Under the pieces are notes generated by a model that searched no databases, was not told the origin of the DNA, and saw only the letters and a program-made list of their open reading frames with translations. DNA of 64,000 nucleotides from Paenibacillus tianmuensis (GTDB taxonomy: Bacteria; Bacillota; Bacilli; Paenibacillales; NBRC-103111). The stretch spans positions 1 through 64,000 of the forward strand of contig NZ_FMTT01000026.1 of NCBI RefSeq assembly GCF_900100345.1. The letters run 5' to 3'. A program made the translations under genes and the position numbers. Positions 1 through 8,262 of the stretch are shown here, one piece after another (the first letter of the stretch is position 1; every line of letters starts with the position of its first letter).

Positions 1-231
1 TTGAAAGAGGTCATCTTTGCTCCACAAACGAAAACGGGAATACACGGTTTTCCAAGGACCAAAACGTTCCGGCAAATCACGCCAAGGAGCCCCTGTTTTT
101 ACTTTCCAAAGCATTCCATTCAGCATGACTCGATTGGGCTTCGAGGGTCTGCCTTCGCCTGTATTTTCGGGTGGCAATAGACCTTGGATCCGTTCCCAAT
201 CCTGGTCCTTGATTTCGTGGCGTCGTAGCAT
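1..231 (-). CDS. IS5-family transposase, N-terminal part (partial)
   Basis: Seventy-seven codons from an ATG at 231 run off the left edge without a stop. The protein starts MLRRHEIKDQDWERIQGLLP and continues with a GRPSKPNRVMLNGMLW segment and a GAPWRDLPERFGPW segment. This is the typical N-terminal domain (DUF4096 type) of IS5-family transposases, which precedes the DDE catalytic domain. The ribosome binding site GAGGAGG (250-244) sits 12 bases upstream, in the loop of a perfect hairpin whose 3' arm holds the start codon. In IS427-like elements transposase is often made by frameshifting between two frames. Whether that happens here cannot be seen. Confidence 0.85.
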   Translation of the reverse strand, partial: MLRRHEIKDQDWERIQGLLPPENTGEGRPSKPNRVMLNGMLWKVKTGAPWRDLPERFGPWKTVYSRFRLWSKDDLFQ

Positions 232-275
232 AATTTTACAGGCCTCCTCGTGATCTCGTCCCTGTAAAATTATGC
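228..275 (-). promoter_or_regulatory. 15-bp perfect inverted repeat over the transposase start codon
   Basis: Positions 228-242 and 261-275 are perfect 15-bp inverted copies with an 18-base loop. In the mRNA the 5' arm is followed by a loop containing GAGGAGG, then the 3' arm containing the ATG. The structure would pair the start codon while exposing the Shine-Dalgarno. A role in damping transposase translation is inferred. Confidence 0.6.
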
Positions 276-319
276 TTCGGTTTCTTCTTTGAAGCAATAG
301 ATAGTTTTCAGACACGCCC

Positions 320-567
320 TAATTGTTGGAATCGCTAATTGTTTCTTTACCCAATAGCTAAGAAAATTTTCATGGAACCCTGCGAGATCCTGACCTGTTA
401 TTTTTGTGAGAGCCTGTAAATAAATTGAACTGTCTTTCCACGGCTTATAGTTAAGGTACGACTACATTTGGAAAGTCATTTGCCTCTGCCAACCTCGCTA
501 AATACCCCTCCATCGATTCATCATGAAATATCCTAGGAGTAACAGGCAGCTTATTTATTGAATCCAT
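320..567 (-). pseudogene. tniQ-like gene remnant, frameshifted and cut by the IS
   Basis: From an ATG at 567 the minus strand encodes 38 residues with the block RIFHDESMEGYLARLAEAND, which resembles the start of TniQ proteins (proline, then D/E-E-S, then a YLxRLAxxN helix). The frame stops at 451-453. A one-base shift restores an open frame from about 452 to 320 (NYKPWKDSSIYLQALTKITG onward) that ends where the IS begins. TniQ proteins are target-selection partners in Tn7-like and Tn5053-like transposons. This copy lacks its zinc-binding part and is broken twice. Assignment rests on a short N-terminal match. Confidence 0.55.
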
Positions 568-580
568 ATCATCACTCCTT

Positions 581-719
581 ACAAAAAAATGACACACTTT
601 GTAGAATAGTATTTCTCTTGAAGTGCGTCATTTTTTTGTATAATTATTCATTATTATGAATATAATTTTTTTCTCACTAAGCTTGCGAATTTTTCTCATG
701 TTTCGCGCGATTTTTCTCA
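581..719. repeat. 19-bp inverted repeat plus three phased direct repeats
   Basis: Positions 581-599 and 621-639 are 19-bp inverted copies with one mismatch (ACAAAAAAATGAC core). TTTTTCTCA then occurs three times, at 668-676, 690-698 and 711-719, spaced 22 and 21 bases. Regularly phased sites beside a tniQ remnant could be transposase-binding sites at the end of a decayed Tn7-like element. They could also be the promoter and operator of the lost gene. Confidence 0.5.
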
Positions 720-764
720 ATAATCATGCTCACACGCACTTAGTTAGAACGCGTCTTTGATCCC

Positions 765-2879
765 CTACCTTGCCTTCGGCACCGGCCTCTGCTCCTTATA
801 CTGAAGCTCGAACAGACGATAATAGTACCCGCGCTCCGCGAGAAGCTGGTAATGGTTTCCGGTCTCGCGGACCTTGCCCTTATGCATGACGATGATCTGG
901 TCGGCATGCTGGATCGTCGACAAGCGGTGCGCCACAATCAGCGTCGTCCGATCCTCCGAAATGTTCATCAGCGCGTCCTGCACGATCAGCTCCGTCTCCG
1001 TATCGATGTTCGACGTCGCTTCGTCGAGAATGAGAATCTGCGGACGGAATGCGATGGCGCGAGCAAACGACAGCAGCTGCCGCTGACCCAGCGACAGATT
1101 GATGCCGCGCTCGCCGAGCAGCGTCTTGTAGCCGCCGGGCAGGCTGCGGATAAACTCGTCCATATGCACCATCCAGGCCGCAGCGACGACCTGCTCGTCG
1201 GCAATCTCCGGGTGATTCAACCGAATATTCGAGGCGATATCTCCGGTGAACAGGAACACGTCCTGCTGCACGATGCCGATGTAATGGCGCAGGTCGTCCA
1301 GTGGGATGTCGCGGATATCGACACCGTCGAGCTTGATGCTGCCTTTTTGAATGTCGTAGAAGCGATTCATCAATTGGATGATCGAGCTTTTGCCCGCCCC
1401 GGTCGCCCCGACGAACGCCACCGTCTGCCCTGGCCGGATCTTGAAGCTGACATCCTTCAACACCCAATCGTCCCCGTTATAGGCAAACCATACGTTCTCG
1501 AACGCAATTTCGCCGCGGATTTCCTTCGGCAGCCGCTTCGGCTGTTCCGGGTCGACGATCGCAGGCTTCTCGCCGAGCGTCTCGAAGATGCGCTCCGCGC
1601 CGACCATCGCCGTCTGAATCTGGTTATACTTCTCTGCCAAGCTCTGCAGCGGCTGGAAAAACTGCCGCACGTAATGCGTGAAAGCATACACCACCCCGAA
1701 GGTCAGGCCGCCGTCGATGACGCTGGCGCCGCCGTACCAGAGAAGCAGCGCGATAGCCAGATTGCCGAGAAAGCCGATCGCCGGCTGGAAGATCGAGTTG
1801 ATGACCGTTCCCCGCATCCCTGCCCGGTAATATGCCGTATTGTGATGATCGAACTGCTCCCATTGCCGCTCTTCGCGGATAAACAACTGCGTAATCCGGA
1901 TGCCGGACAAGTTTTCCGCCAGAAACGAATTGAGCCGCGACAGGATCGCCCGTGATTTCCGCATGGCATCCCGGATGACCGACCGGTACCAGAACGTAAG
2001 CACAGCCAGAAACGGCAGCACCGCAAACGACAGCAGCGCTAGCTTGACGCTGAGCTGCAGCATGACGACGACGATGCCGATCAGCACGATGACGTCTTTG
2101 ATCAGGTTGACGACAACCTGCGAATAAAGTTGGTTAAGCGACTCTGTATCCTGCGTGACGCGGACGACGATCCTTCCGACGGGATTGCGGTCGAAGTAGG
2201 ACATCGACATGCGGCTTAAATGCTGAAAGAGCTGCTGCCGGATGTTGAAAATGATCGTTTGCCCCGTATACTGCAACAGGTTGCTTTGCAGGTAGCTGAG
2301 CAGCGACGCGACGACGACCGCGCTGAGGAAAACGACACCCAGCCAAAGGAACCCGGTGTAATCCTGCTTGCGGAACGCCTCCAGCGCGGCGGCGTCCAGC
2401 GGTTCGGCGGCGAACGTCTGTCCTCCGGCATATACTTCCGCTTTGCCGCCCGCTTCCGCTACGGTCGCCTGCTCGGACTGCTTGGCGATCCAGCCGGCAA
2501 TGAGCCAGTCTTTGCCGTCGATCCGGACAATCTGGGCTTGCTTCGTTCCAAGCTCCGGCGGGCGGGCCGACCGCTCGGCTGCGTCCGGTTCGAGCCGGAC
2601 GTAAGCCCTGCCGTTCCACTCCGTCACATCCCCGTAGCTCCGCAGGCGCTCGGCCTGGGACGCTTCCGCCGACAGCATCGGCTTGTGCAGCCCGTTGATA
2701 TGGCCGTCGATCGCCACCTTGATGAGATAAGGGCGCGCCAAATCGGCGACGACGATCAGGAAGGCCAGGACGACGCAAAGCGCGATCATTCGCCAATACG
2801 GCTTGGCGTAGGAAAGCAGCTTCGTCAGCAGTTGCGTATCTTTCATCGTCTTGACGGTTTTCTCCGCGTGTATATTCAT
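765..2879 (-). CDS. yheH: Heterodimeric ABC exporter, canonical-site subunit (YheH type)
   Basis: A 704-residue half-transporter: membrane domain followed by an ATPase domain. Walker A GATGAGKS is near residues 491-498, Walker B ILILDE near 615-620 with the catalytic glutamate present, and the H-loop histidine near 651. The signature is LSLGQ rather than LSGGQ. About 110 residues inserted between the first two membrane helices (roughly 62-173) make it longer than most half-transporters; B. subtilis YheH has a comparable length. Its start overlaps the end of the partner gene by four bases (ATGA). It probably forms a drug or lipid exporter with the upstream product, supplying the working Walker residues of the consensus ATP site. 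Substrate is unknown. Confidence 0.9.
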   Translation of the reverse strand: MNIHAEKTVKTMKDTQLLTKLLSYAKPYWRMIALCVVLAFLIVVADLARPYLIKVAIDGHINGLHKPMLSAEASQAERLRSYGDVTEWNGRAYVRLEPDAAERSARPPELGTKQAQIVRIDGKDWLIAGWIAKQSEQATVAEAGGKAEVYAGGQTFAAEPLDAAALEAFRKQDYTGFLWLGVVFLSAVVVASLLSYLQSNLLQYTGQTIIFNIRQQLFQHLSRMSMSYFDRNPVGRIVVRVTQDTESLNQLYSQVVVNLIKDVIVLIGIVVVMLQLSVKLALLSFAVLPFLAVLTFWYRSVIRDAMRKSRAILSRLNSFLAENLSGIRITQLFIREERQWEQFDHHNTAYYRAGMRGTVINSIFQPAIGFLGNLAIALLLWYGGASVIDGGLTFGVVYAFTHYVRQFFQPLQSLAEKYNQIQTAMVGAERIFETLGEKPAIVDPEQPKRLPKEIRGEIAFENVWFAYNGDDWVLKDVSFKIRPGQTVAFVGATGAGKSSIIQLMNRFYDIQKGSIKLDGVDIRDIPLDDLRHYIGIVQQDVFLFTGDIASNIRLNHPEIADEQVVAAAWMVHMDEFIRSLPGGYKTLLGERGINLSLGQRQLLSFARAIAFRPQILILDEATSNIDTETELIVQDALMNISEDRTTLIVAHRLSTIQHADQIIVMHKGKVRETGNHYQLLAERGYYYRLFELQYKEQRPVPKAR

Positions 2880-4684
2880 GCGCCCGCCCCTCCCCGCATC
2901 AGCTGCGAAGCAGCGGTATGCCGCTCCTGTCCGTCCTCCCGCTTGGCTTCCTGATCCAGCAGTTGCTTATGGTACATGTCGGCGTAAATGCCGCCCCCGG
3001 CCAGCAATTGCTCATGATTGCCGCGCTCGACGATGCGGCCTTCGTCCATGACGACGATTTGGTCGGCGCTCTGCACCGACGAGATCCGGTGCCCGATAAT
3101 GATCGTCGTGCGCCGGTCCATCACGGATTCGAGCCCTTCGAGGATCAGATCCTCCGTGATCGTATCGACCGCGGACAAACTGTCGTCGAAAATCAGCACC
3201 GACGGCTTCTTGATCACGGCCCGCGCGATGCTTACCCGCTGACGCTGCCCGCCCGACAGCGAAATGCCGCGCTCGCCGAGCGCCGTATCGAACTGGTCCG
3301 GAAATTCGACGATATTTTCGTAGACTTGGGCGATCTTGGCCGCTTCGACGACCTGCTCGTCGCTGTATGGCTTCGGATCGAACCCGATGTTGTCCCGGAT
3401 TGTAGACGAGAACAGGAACTGGTCCTGCGGCACGATGCCGATCTGGCCGCGCAGCGTCCGCAGCGGAATTTCGTGAATATCGTGCCCGTCGATAAACACC
3501 GTCCCTTTCGGCGGGTTATACAGCCGTACGAGCAGATGCGCCAGCGTGCTTTTACCGCTGCCGACCCGGCCCGCGATGGCAAGGCTGGAGCCCTTCGGCA
3601 CCTTGAGCGAGACGTTCCGGAGGGAGGGCCGCTTCGCTTCGGGGTAAGAAAACGTCAAATCCCGGATCTCGATCTCGCCGCCGATCGTTTGAATCTCCGG
3701 CTTCGCGACAACGTCGTCCACCACGTCCGGCTGCGTATTGAAAATTTCCAGCAGCCGCAGCTCAGACGCCTTCCCGCGCTGAAGCAAGTTAACGACCCGG
3801 CCCAAGCTTTCGATCGGCCCCATGAGAAGCGACAAATACGTATTGAAAGCGACGAATTCGCCGAGCGTAATGATGTCTTTCAGTACCATTATGCCGCCGA
3901 GTACGACCGAGACGAGAAAGCTGAGTCCGACAATCCCGGCGCTGAGCGCTCCGAACAACGAATTCGAGCGCACATACCGCCGGTTCATTTCGACGGCCCG
4001 CCGGTTATCCTGGGTGAACAGCTCCCGCTCCGCTTTTTCCTGTACGAATGCCTTGACGATCCGGATGCCTGCGGTAAACTCCTGCACGCGGCTCGTCAAA
4101 TCGGAGATCGCGGATTGCATATCCGCCGACTGCTGCATAATCCGCTTGTTGAACCGGTAGGCGAGCAGGCTGAGCAGCGGCAGCGGCAGCATTGTCAGCA
4201 GCGTGAGCCAAGGATTGACCGAGCTCGTCATGGCCGCAACGGAAACGACGATCAGAAATACGGCTTCCATGACGTTGAAGTATCCTGACATCGTCACCTC
4301 GCGAATGACCCCAACGTCGCTGATGGCGTGCGACATCAAGTCCCCGATCCGCCGATTGTTGAAATATTGCGCCGACAGCTTCTCCCAGTGGACGAACAGC
4401 TCGCCGCGCACCCGCATCTCCAGCTGCCGCGACAGCCGGAACAAATAAATGCGGGAAACGGACCGGAAGAAAGCGATCCCAAACCCTGCGGCAATCATCC
4501 AGACGCCGAAACGGACCGCCTTATCATAGGTCAGCCCGCCTGCTTGGAGGCTGTCCGTAAACCGTCCAAGCAGCCAAGGAATGATCAGCTGCAGGATGGA
4601 CGATATGGACAATAATGCAAAGCCCATTAGGTAAGGCAAACGGTTCCGCTTGATATGAGACCAGAATATATTGTTATTCTCCAT
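2876..4684 (-). CDS. yheI: Heterodimeric ABC exporter, degenerate-site subunit (YheI type)
   Basis: A 602-residue half-transporter with six membrane helices and a C-terminal ATPase domain. Walker A GRVGSGKST lies near 371-379, an intact LSGGQ near 476-480, and a Walker B ending in D-D near 500-501, so aspartate replaces the catalytic glutamate. This is the hallmark of the degenerate subunit in heterodimeric exporters such as TM287/288 and LmrCD. The partner's LSLGQ completes the weak site and this subunit's LSGGQ completes the strong one. It is the first gene of a two-gene operon. B. subtilis YheI is the likely counterpart. Confidence 0.9.
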   Translation of the reverse strand: MENNNIFWSHIKRNRLPYLMGFALLSISSILQLIIPWLLGRFTDSLQAGGLTYDKAVRFGVWMIAAGFGIAFFRSVSRIYLFRLSRQLEMRVRGELFVHWEKLSAQYFNNRRIGDLMSHAISDVGVIREVTMSGYFNVMEAVFLIVVSVAAMTSSVNPWLTLLTMLPLPLLSLLAYRFNKRIMQQSADMQSAISDLTSRVQEFTAGIRIVKAFVQEKAERELFTQDNRRAVEMNRRYVRSNSLFGALSAGIVGLSFLVSVVLGGIMVLKDIITLGEFVAFNTYLSLLMGPIESLGRVVNLLQRGKASELRLLEIFNTQPDVVDDVVAKPEIQTIGGEIEIRDLTFSYPEAKRPSLRNVSLKVPKGSSLAIAGRVGSGKSTLAHLLVRLYNPPKGTVFIDGHDIHEIPLRTLRGQIGIVPQDQFLFSSTIRDNIGFDPKPYSDEQVVEAAKIAQVYENIVEFPDQFDTALGERGISLSGGQRQRVSIARAVIKKPSVLIFDDSLSAVDTITEDLILEGLESVMDRRTTIIIGHRISSVQSADQIVVMDEGRIVERGNHEQLLAGGGIYADMYHKQLLDQEAKREDGQERHTAASQLMRGGAGA

Positions 4685-4773
4685 CCGTGTTCCTCCGTCG
4701 CAATTGAAGACTATTGTAAGGGTACCGCGATCGGGTGGAAGAAACCATGGATATGTTTACCTTATAAAATGGA

Positions 4774-5097
4774 CTATTTGACTTTTTGGAACTGCCAAAT
4801 ATGAATTTTGGCACACCCGCCCGGCACCCACTGTTCGAGAGGCGCCCAACGTTCGGGATCGCTCCCGTCCCACGCCCCCGGCTCCACAGCGTATTCGTCC
4901 TTCCGGGTACGGACGGCCCGCATGAACCGGTATTGATCGTCGGTAAGCCCGCTCCACAGCTCCACGAACAGCCCCGGCTGGTCGGTTCCTTCATACAGCT
5001 CCATCTGGGGGAAATCGTCGCTCAGCCTCTGAGACCATGCCAAGTATGGGAGGCGATATGACGCATCAATTCGGTATTCGACAAAAACGATACACAT
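4774..5097 (-). CDS. Conserved hypothetical protein, about 107 residues
   Basis: Starts MCIVFVEYRIDASYRLPYLAW and contains ELWSGLTDDQYRFMRAVR and a C-terminal GGCAKIHIWQFQKVK. It has no signal peptide or membrane segment and is rich in aromatic residues, suggesting a compact soluble domain. I do not recognise the family. A longer start at 5142 is possible, but the first extra residues look non-native and neither start has a strong ribosome binding site. It lies between the ABC exporter operon and divergent yfhP. Confidence 0.65.
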   Translation of the reverse strand: MCIVFVEYRIDASYRLPYLAWSQRLSDDFPQMELYEGTDQPGLFVELWSGLTDDQYRFMRAVRTRKDEYAVEPGAWDGSDPERWAPLEQWVPGGCAKIHIWQFQKVK

Positions 5098-5199
5098 TTT
5101 TTTCACAGCCTTTGCTTTATTTTGGACAAGAAAATGATACACTAATAGTAATGGGCTAGAGAAGACTATTGCAAAATTAGACGTTCAGGAGGTTAGTCC

Positions 5200-6183
5200 A
5201 TGGACACCGGAACACACCTGGTGATCGGGCTCGGCCTTGCAGGCCTGGCTTATGTCGATCCGGTTGTGGCAGCAGATCCCATGGTTTCGACAGCCGTATT
5301 GATCGGAACGGTGGCCGGTTCACAGGCGCCCGATGCCGATACGCTACTGCGGCTGAAAGGAAACGCCGCTTACATTAAAAATCACCGTGGCTTATCCCAC
5401 TCGCTGCCTGCTTTGGTGCTTTGGACAGCGCTTATCTCCGGCATCCTCTGGCTTGTCTTTAACGATTTGCCGATGGCGCATGTGACCATGTGGGTGTTTA
5501 TCGCGGTTGCGTTTCACGTATTCACCGATTTGTTTAATGCGTATGGAACCCAGGCGCTTCGCCCGATTTCAGAGCGATGGGTCTCGTGGAATATCATTCA
5601 CATTTTCGACCCGATCATTTTCTCGTCTCACGTGCTCGCCATTTTTATATGGTCCGTTCATCTGATGCGTCCGGAAATTCTGTTTCCTATATTATACGCC
5701 TTCCTCGCCCTCTATTATATATGGCGCTCATGGACCCACTACCGGCTTGAGTCAGGGCTGCGCCTGCAGGATTCGATTTATGAGCCCGGCGACCGGTACA
5801 CGCTGATCCCGACAGTCCATCTGCACCAATGGCAGATCGTGAAGCGGAAGCAGGACGGTTCGTTTCAGCTCGGGGAGCTCAAAAACCGCAAGATCCATTG
5901 GATCGACCGGGTTTCCTGCGCCGTCCACCCTGCCGTGGAGGCATCCAGGGCTCACCCGAATGTCGCTTGCTTCCTGTACTTTACTTCCTATGCCTGCGCC
6001 GAGCTGAAGGAGCACGCTTGGGGATACGAGGTGCGCTGGGCCGACGTACGCTACCGGCACCGCAAGCAGTATCCGTTCGTCGCGGTGCTGCTGCTGGACA
6101 AAAAGCTGAATACGATCGATTCGTACGTAGGCTGGGTCAGCGATTCCCGGCTCGAAAAGAAGCTGCGGATGGGCGGCGCTTAA
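5200..6183 (+). CDS. yfhP: YfhP-like membrane-bound metal-dependent hydrolase family protein
   Basis: 327 residues of the DUF457/YdjM-YfhP family. N-terminal MDTGTHLVIGLGLAG carries the family histidine. GSQAPDADTLLRL and NHRGLSHSLPAL supply the conserved Asp and His motifs on membrane helices near residues 45-75. Hydrophobic helices follow to about residue 180, then a soluble C-terminal domain. The start has a strong AGGAGG site. Length matches B. subtilis YfhP. The family is predicted to be metal-dependent hydrolases from conserved His/Asp residues; the substrate is not established. Confidence 0.88.
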   Translation: MDTGTHLVIGLGLAGLAYVDPVVAADPMVSTAVLIGTVAGSQAPDADTLLRLKGNAAYIKNHRGLSHSLPALVLWTALISGILWLVFNDLPMAHVTMWVFIAVAFHVFTDLFNAYGTQALRPISERWVSWNIIHIFDPIIFSSHVLAIFIWSVHLMRPEILFPILYAFLALYYIWRSWTHYRLESGLRLQDSIYEPGDRYTLIPTVHLHQWQIVKRKQDGSFQLGELKNRKIHWIDRVSCAVHPAVEASRAHPNVACFLYFTSYACAELKEHAWGYEVRWADVRYRHRKQYPFVAVLLLDKKLNTIDSYVGWVSDSRLEKKLRMGGA

Positions 6184-6218
6184 CAGGCGGGCTCATCCTC
6201 CTCTTTTTCTGCTGCCAT

Positions 6219-6250
6219 GGAAAAAAGCTCAAGGATTTCTCCTTGAGCTT
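6219..6250 (-). terminator. Rho-independent terminator of the SASP gene
   Basis: An 11-bp perfect stem (6225-6235 with 6240-6250) has a four-base loop and is followed on the minus strand by a run of T. It lies between the ends of yfhP and the SASP gene and may serve both. Confidence 0.8.
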
Positions 6251-6284
6251 ATATTCGTGAAGCTTTGTTTCCAAAGCCCTGCGG

Positions 6285-6512
6285 TTAGCGGGCTGCGCCG
6301 CCGGAGATGGCTTGCTCAGCGATTTGGACCAAGCGGCGGGTAATGTGACCACCGATTGCGCCTGTGTCGCGGGAAGCCATGTAACCGTAGTAGCCGTCTT
6401 GCGGAATTTGAATGCCCAGTTCTTGAGCAACCTCATACTTCAATTGCTCCAAAGCTTGGTTTGCTTGAGGTACAACCAATTGATTGCTGCTGCGGGATTG
6501 TCCTGCACCCAT
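6285..6512 (-). CDS. Alpha/beta-type small acid-soluble spore protein (copy 1)
   Basis: 75 residues starting MGAGQSRSSNQLVVPQAN, with the family core ALEQLKYEVAQELGI and GGHITRRLVQIAEQ. These proteins coat spore DNA, protect it from UV and heat, and are cut by the GPR protease at germination; the E-L/G-I region is the usual cleavage zone. The ATG at 6512 has an AAAGGAG site; a longer upstream start would have none. A sigma-G-type promoter lies at 6570-6598. A near-identical paralog lies 4 kb away on the other strand. Confidence 0.96.
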   Translation of the reverse strand: MGAGQSRSSNQLVVPQANQALEQLKYEVAQELGIQIPQDGYYGYMASRDTGAIGGHITRRLVQIAEQAISGGAAR

Positions 6513-6569
6513 GTTCAGCACTCCTTTCAACGGGATGATGTCTTTGATGTATTTGCAAGCTTGCAAGCT

Positions 6570-6598
6570 TATTATGTGTCGTATGCCTGAACTTATAC
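6570..6598 (-). promoter_or_regulatory. Sigma-G-type promoter of SASP copy 1
   Basis: On the minus strand GTATA (6598-6594) and CATAATA (6576-6570) are separated by 17 bases, matching the forespore sigma-G consensus GHATR-N17/18-CATNHTA. Confidence 0.75.
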
Positions 6599-6659
6599 TC
6601 CCTTTTGAAAAATCAATCGCAGTTTCAAATTTTATCGGAAAGGCAGGTGCGGTCTCGTC

Positions 6660-6836
6660 ATGACGAAAGGATTAGGGTTGTTTTTTGCCTTCGGGGGCAC
6701 GGCGCTCCTCGCGTGCATCAGCTTCTTTATGGCCACGGGCAAGCCGTGGCTGGCTGCGCTGTTCGGCTTGTTGTCGATACTGTTTATCGGCGCCGGTTTT
6801 ATCGTGAAAGCCAAACTGAGAAAGCGAAACAAATAA
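6660..6836 (+). CDS. Small two-helix membrane protein, 58 residues (DUF5325-like)
   Basis: Begins MTKGLGLFFAFGGTALLAC, then MATGKPWLAALFGLLSILFI, ending in the basic tail KAKLRKRNK. Two hydrophobic helices flank a short polar loop. Size, layout and basic C-terminus resemble the DUF5325 family of Bacillus, but this is a resemblance rather than a firm assignment. AGGTG lies about 13 bases before the ATG. It sits between divergent SASP copy 1 and convergent trpS. Confidence 0.6.
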   Translation: MTKGLGLFFAFGGTALLACISFFMATGKPWLAALFGLLSILFIGAGFIVKAKLRKRNK

Positions 6837-6838
6837 GA

Positions 6839-6875
6839 GCTTGCCCAGAACGAAGAAAGGTTCGTTCGGACAAGC
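6839..6875. terminator. Hairpin between converging small membrane gene and trpS
   Basis: GCTTGCCCAGAACGAA pairs almost fully with TTCGTTCGGACAAGC across a six-base loop. There is only a weak T-rich tract on the minus side (CTCTTATTTG). Probably the trpS terminator. Confidence 0.5.
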
Positions 6876-6886
6876 CCTGGGATGGG

Positions 6887-7876
6887 CTACAGTACTACGT
6901 AGCCCATTTTTTCTTTTACCCGCTTCAGCATTTGCTCCGCTTGCGCTGCCGCGCGCTCTTGGCCTTGACGCAAAATATCGTACAGCTCGCCCGAGCTGCG
7001 GATCTCTGCATACCGCTGCTGGATCGGCTCCAGGACAGCGACGACCGCTTCAGCCAAATCCTTCTTGAACGGCCCGTAGCCTTGCCCCTCGTATTGCGCT
7101 TCGATCTCCGCAATCGTCTTGTCCGCGCACTGGGCGTAGATGCTGATCAGGTTGCTGACCTCCGGCTTGTTTTGCGGGTCGAACTTCACTTCCCGCCCCG
7201 AGTCGGTCACAGCCCGGCTTATTTTTTTGCGGATCACGTCCGGGGCATCCAGCATGGCAATGTAGCTGCCGGCGTTCGGATTGCTCTTGCTCATCTTCTT
7301 GGACGCGTCATCCAGCGACATAATCCGTGCGCCCACTTCGGGGAAGTAGCCTTTCGGAATCGTAAACGTGTCGCCGTAGCGCTGATTGAAGCGATGCGCC
7401 AGATCGCGCGTCAGCTCCAAGTGCTGCGTCTGGTCGTCGCCGACCGGGACAAGAGCCGTATCGTACAGCAAAATGTCGGCGGCCATCAGCGACGGATAAG
7501 TGAACAAACCCGCTCCGACGGATTCCTTGCCGGCGGACTTGTCTTTGAACTGCGTCATGCGTTCCAGCTCGCCCATATAGGTGAGCGTCGTCAGCAGCCA
7601 GCCGAGCTCGGCATGCGCCGGTACGGTCGATTGCAGGAATACGGTCGCCACATTCGGATCGATGCCCGCCGCCAGGTACAGCGCAGCGACGGCTTCCGAC
7701 TGTTCCTTCAGCTTTTCCGGCTCCTGCGGCACCGTAATGGCATGCAGGTCTACCGCCATAAAATAACAATCGTGCGTATGTTGAAGCTTCACGTAATTTT
7801 TCAATGCGCCGATATAGTTGCCGAGCGTCAGCTGACCGCTGGGCTGCATGCCGGACAATACTCTCAATTTGGACAT
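6887..7876 (-). CDS. trpS: Tryptophan-tRNA ligase
   Basis: 329 residues, the normal length for bacterial TrpRS. The class I signatures are the HIGH-equivalent TLGN in SGMQPSGQLTLGNYIGA (residues 8-24) and KMSKS at 194-198. It charges tRNA-Trp in the cytoplasm. The start has AAAGGAGG spaced suitably. A Trp-specific T-box leader and a sigma-A promoter precede it, so expression should rise when uncharged tRNA-Trp accumulates. Confidence 0.98.
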   Translation of the reverse strand: MSKLRVLSGMQPSGQLTLGNYIGALKNYVKLQHTHDCYFMAVDLHAITVPQEPEKLKEQSEAVAALYLAAGIDPNVATVFLQSTVPAHAELGWLLTTLTYMGELERMTQFKDKSAGKESVGAGLFTYPSLMAADILLYDTALVPVGDDQTQHLELTRDLAHRFNQRYGDTFTIPKGYFPEVGARIMSLDDASKKMSKSNPNAGSYIAMLDAPDVIRKKISRAVTDSGREVKFDPQNKPEVSNLISIYAQCADKTIAEIEAQYEGQGYGPFKKDLAEAVVAVLEPIQQRYAEIRSSGELYDILRQGQERAAAQAEQMLKRVKEKMGYVVL

Positions 7877-7930
7877 TTTGCAGTCCGCCTCCTTTTCTCA
7901 TCTCGCCTGTAAGCTTCCCAAGAAAAACAA

Positions 7931-8226
7931 AAAGGCCTCCCGCCGCAAGGGACGAGAGACCGTGGTGCCACCCTAATTTACCCGCAATCGTACTGTCCAA
8001 GACAGACAGCGCGGGCCTTCAGCCTCCTGTAACGGGGAGGAAACCGGACCGGCCTACCGGCGCGCAACGCTGAATCGAAGCTTACCCGGGCCCGGGTGCG
8101 TCTGCGCACGTTCAACCTTCAGCTCAGGGACCCATTCGTTCAGCCGCCGCCCGCCGGTTCGCACCACCCACCGGCTCTCTGCAGAGCTTGCCTGCCGCCT
8201 ACTTATTCCCATCATCGCTCTTATTA
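7931..8226 (-). promoter_or_regulatory. T-box riboswitch, tryptophan specific
   Basis: On the minus strand the leader contains the Stem I block AGAGAGCCGGTGG with GTGCGAACCGGC, then CGAA-TGG-GTCC with specifier codon TGG (8134-8132), matching the downstream trpS. The T-box bulge AGGGTGGCACCACGG is at 7974-7960. A terminator stem formed by CTCTCGTCCC and GGCGGGAG follows, with a run of five T at about 7931-7935. Binding of uncharged tRNA-Trp would stabilise the antiterminator. The 5' limit is set from the promoter at 8233-8262. Confidence 0.92.
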
Positions 8227-8232
8227 GACGTC

Positions 8233-8262
8233 ATTGTACCTAAACGCCCTCCCCCTTGTCAA
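8233..8262 (-). promoter_or_regulatory. Sigma-A promoter of the T-box/trpS unit
   Basis: TTGACA at 8262-8257 and TACAAT at 8238-8233 on the minus strand with an 18-base spacer. Transcription would start near 8226, just ahead of Stem I. Confidence 0.8.

Larger units (their letters stand above)
1..319 (-). mobile_element. IS5-family insertion sequence, partial (runs off left edge)
   Basis: The right part of an IS lies here, with its transposase reading leftward out of the window. The likely outer end is at 304-319, which reads GGGCGTGTCTGAAAAC on the minus strand, a terminal repeat style known from IS5-family (IS427/IS1031-like) elements. The flanking CTAA is compatible with the short TA or TNA duplications of these groups. 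The element interrupts a tniQ-like reading frame that resumes at 320. The other end and the catalytic DDE region are outside the window, so subgroup and boundaries are inferred. Confidence 0.72.

Noticed and set aside
6605-7912. Long plus-strand open frame opposite trpS
   Set aside because: Shadow of the trpS coding strand in GC-rich DNA; no ribosome binding site or protein family features, and the reverse strand encodes a clear TrpRS with T-box.
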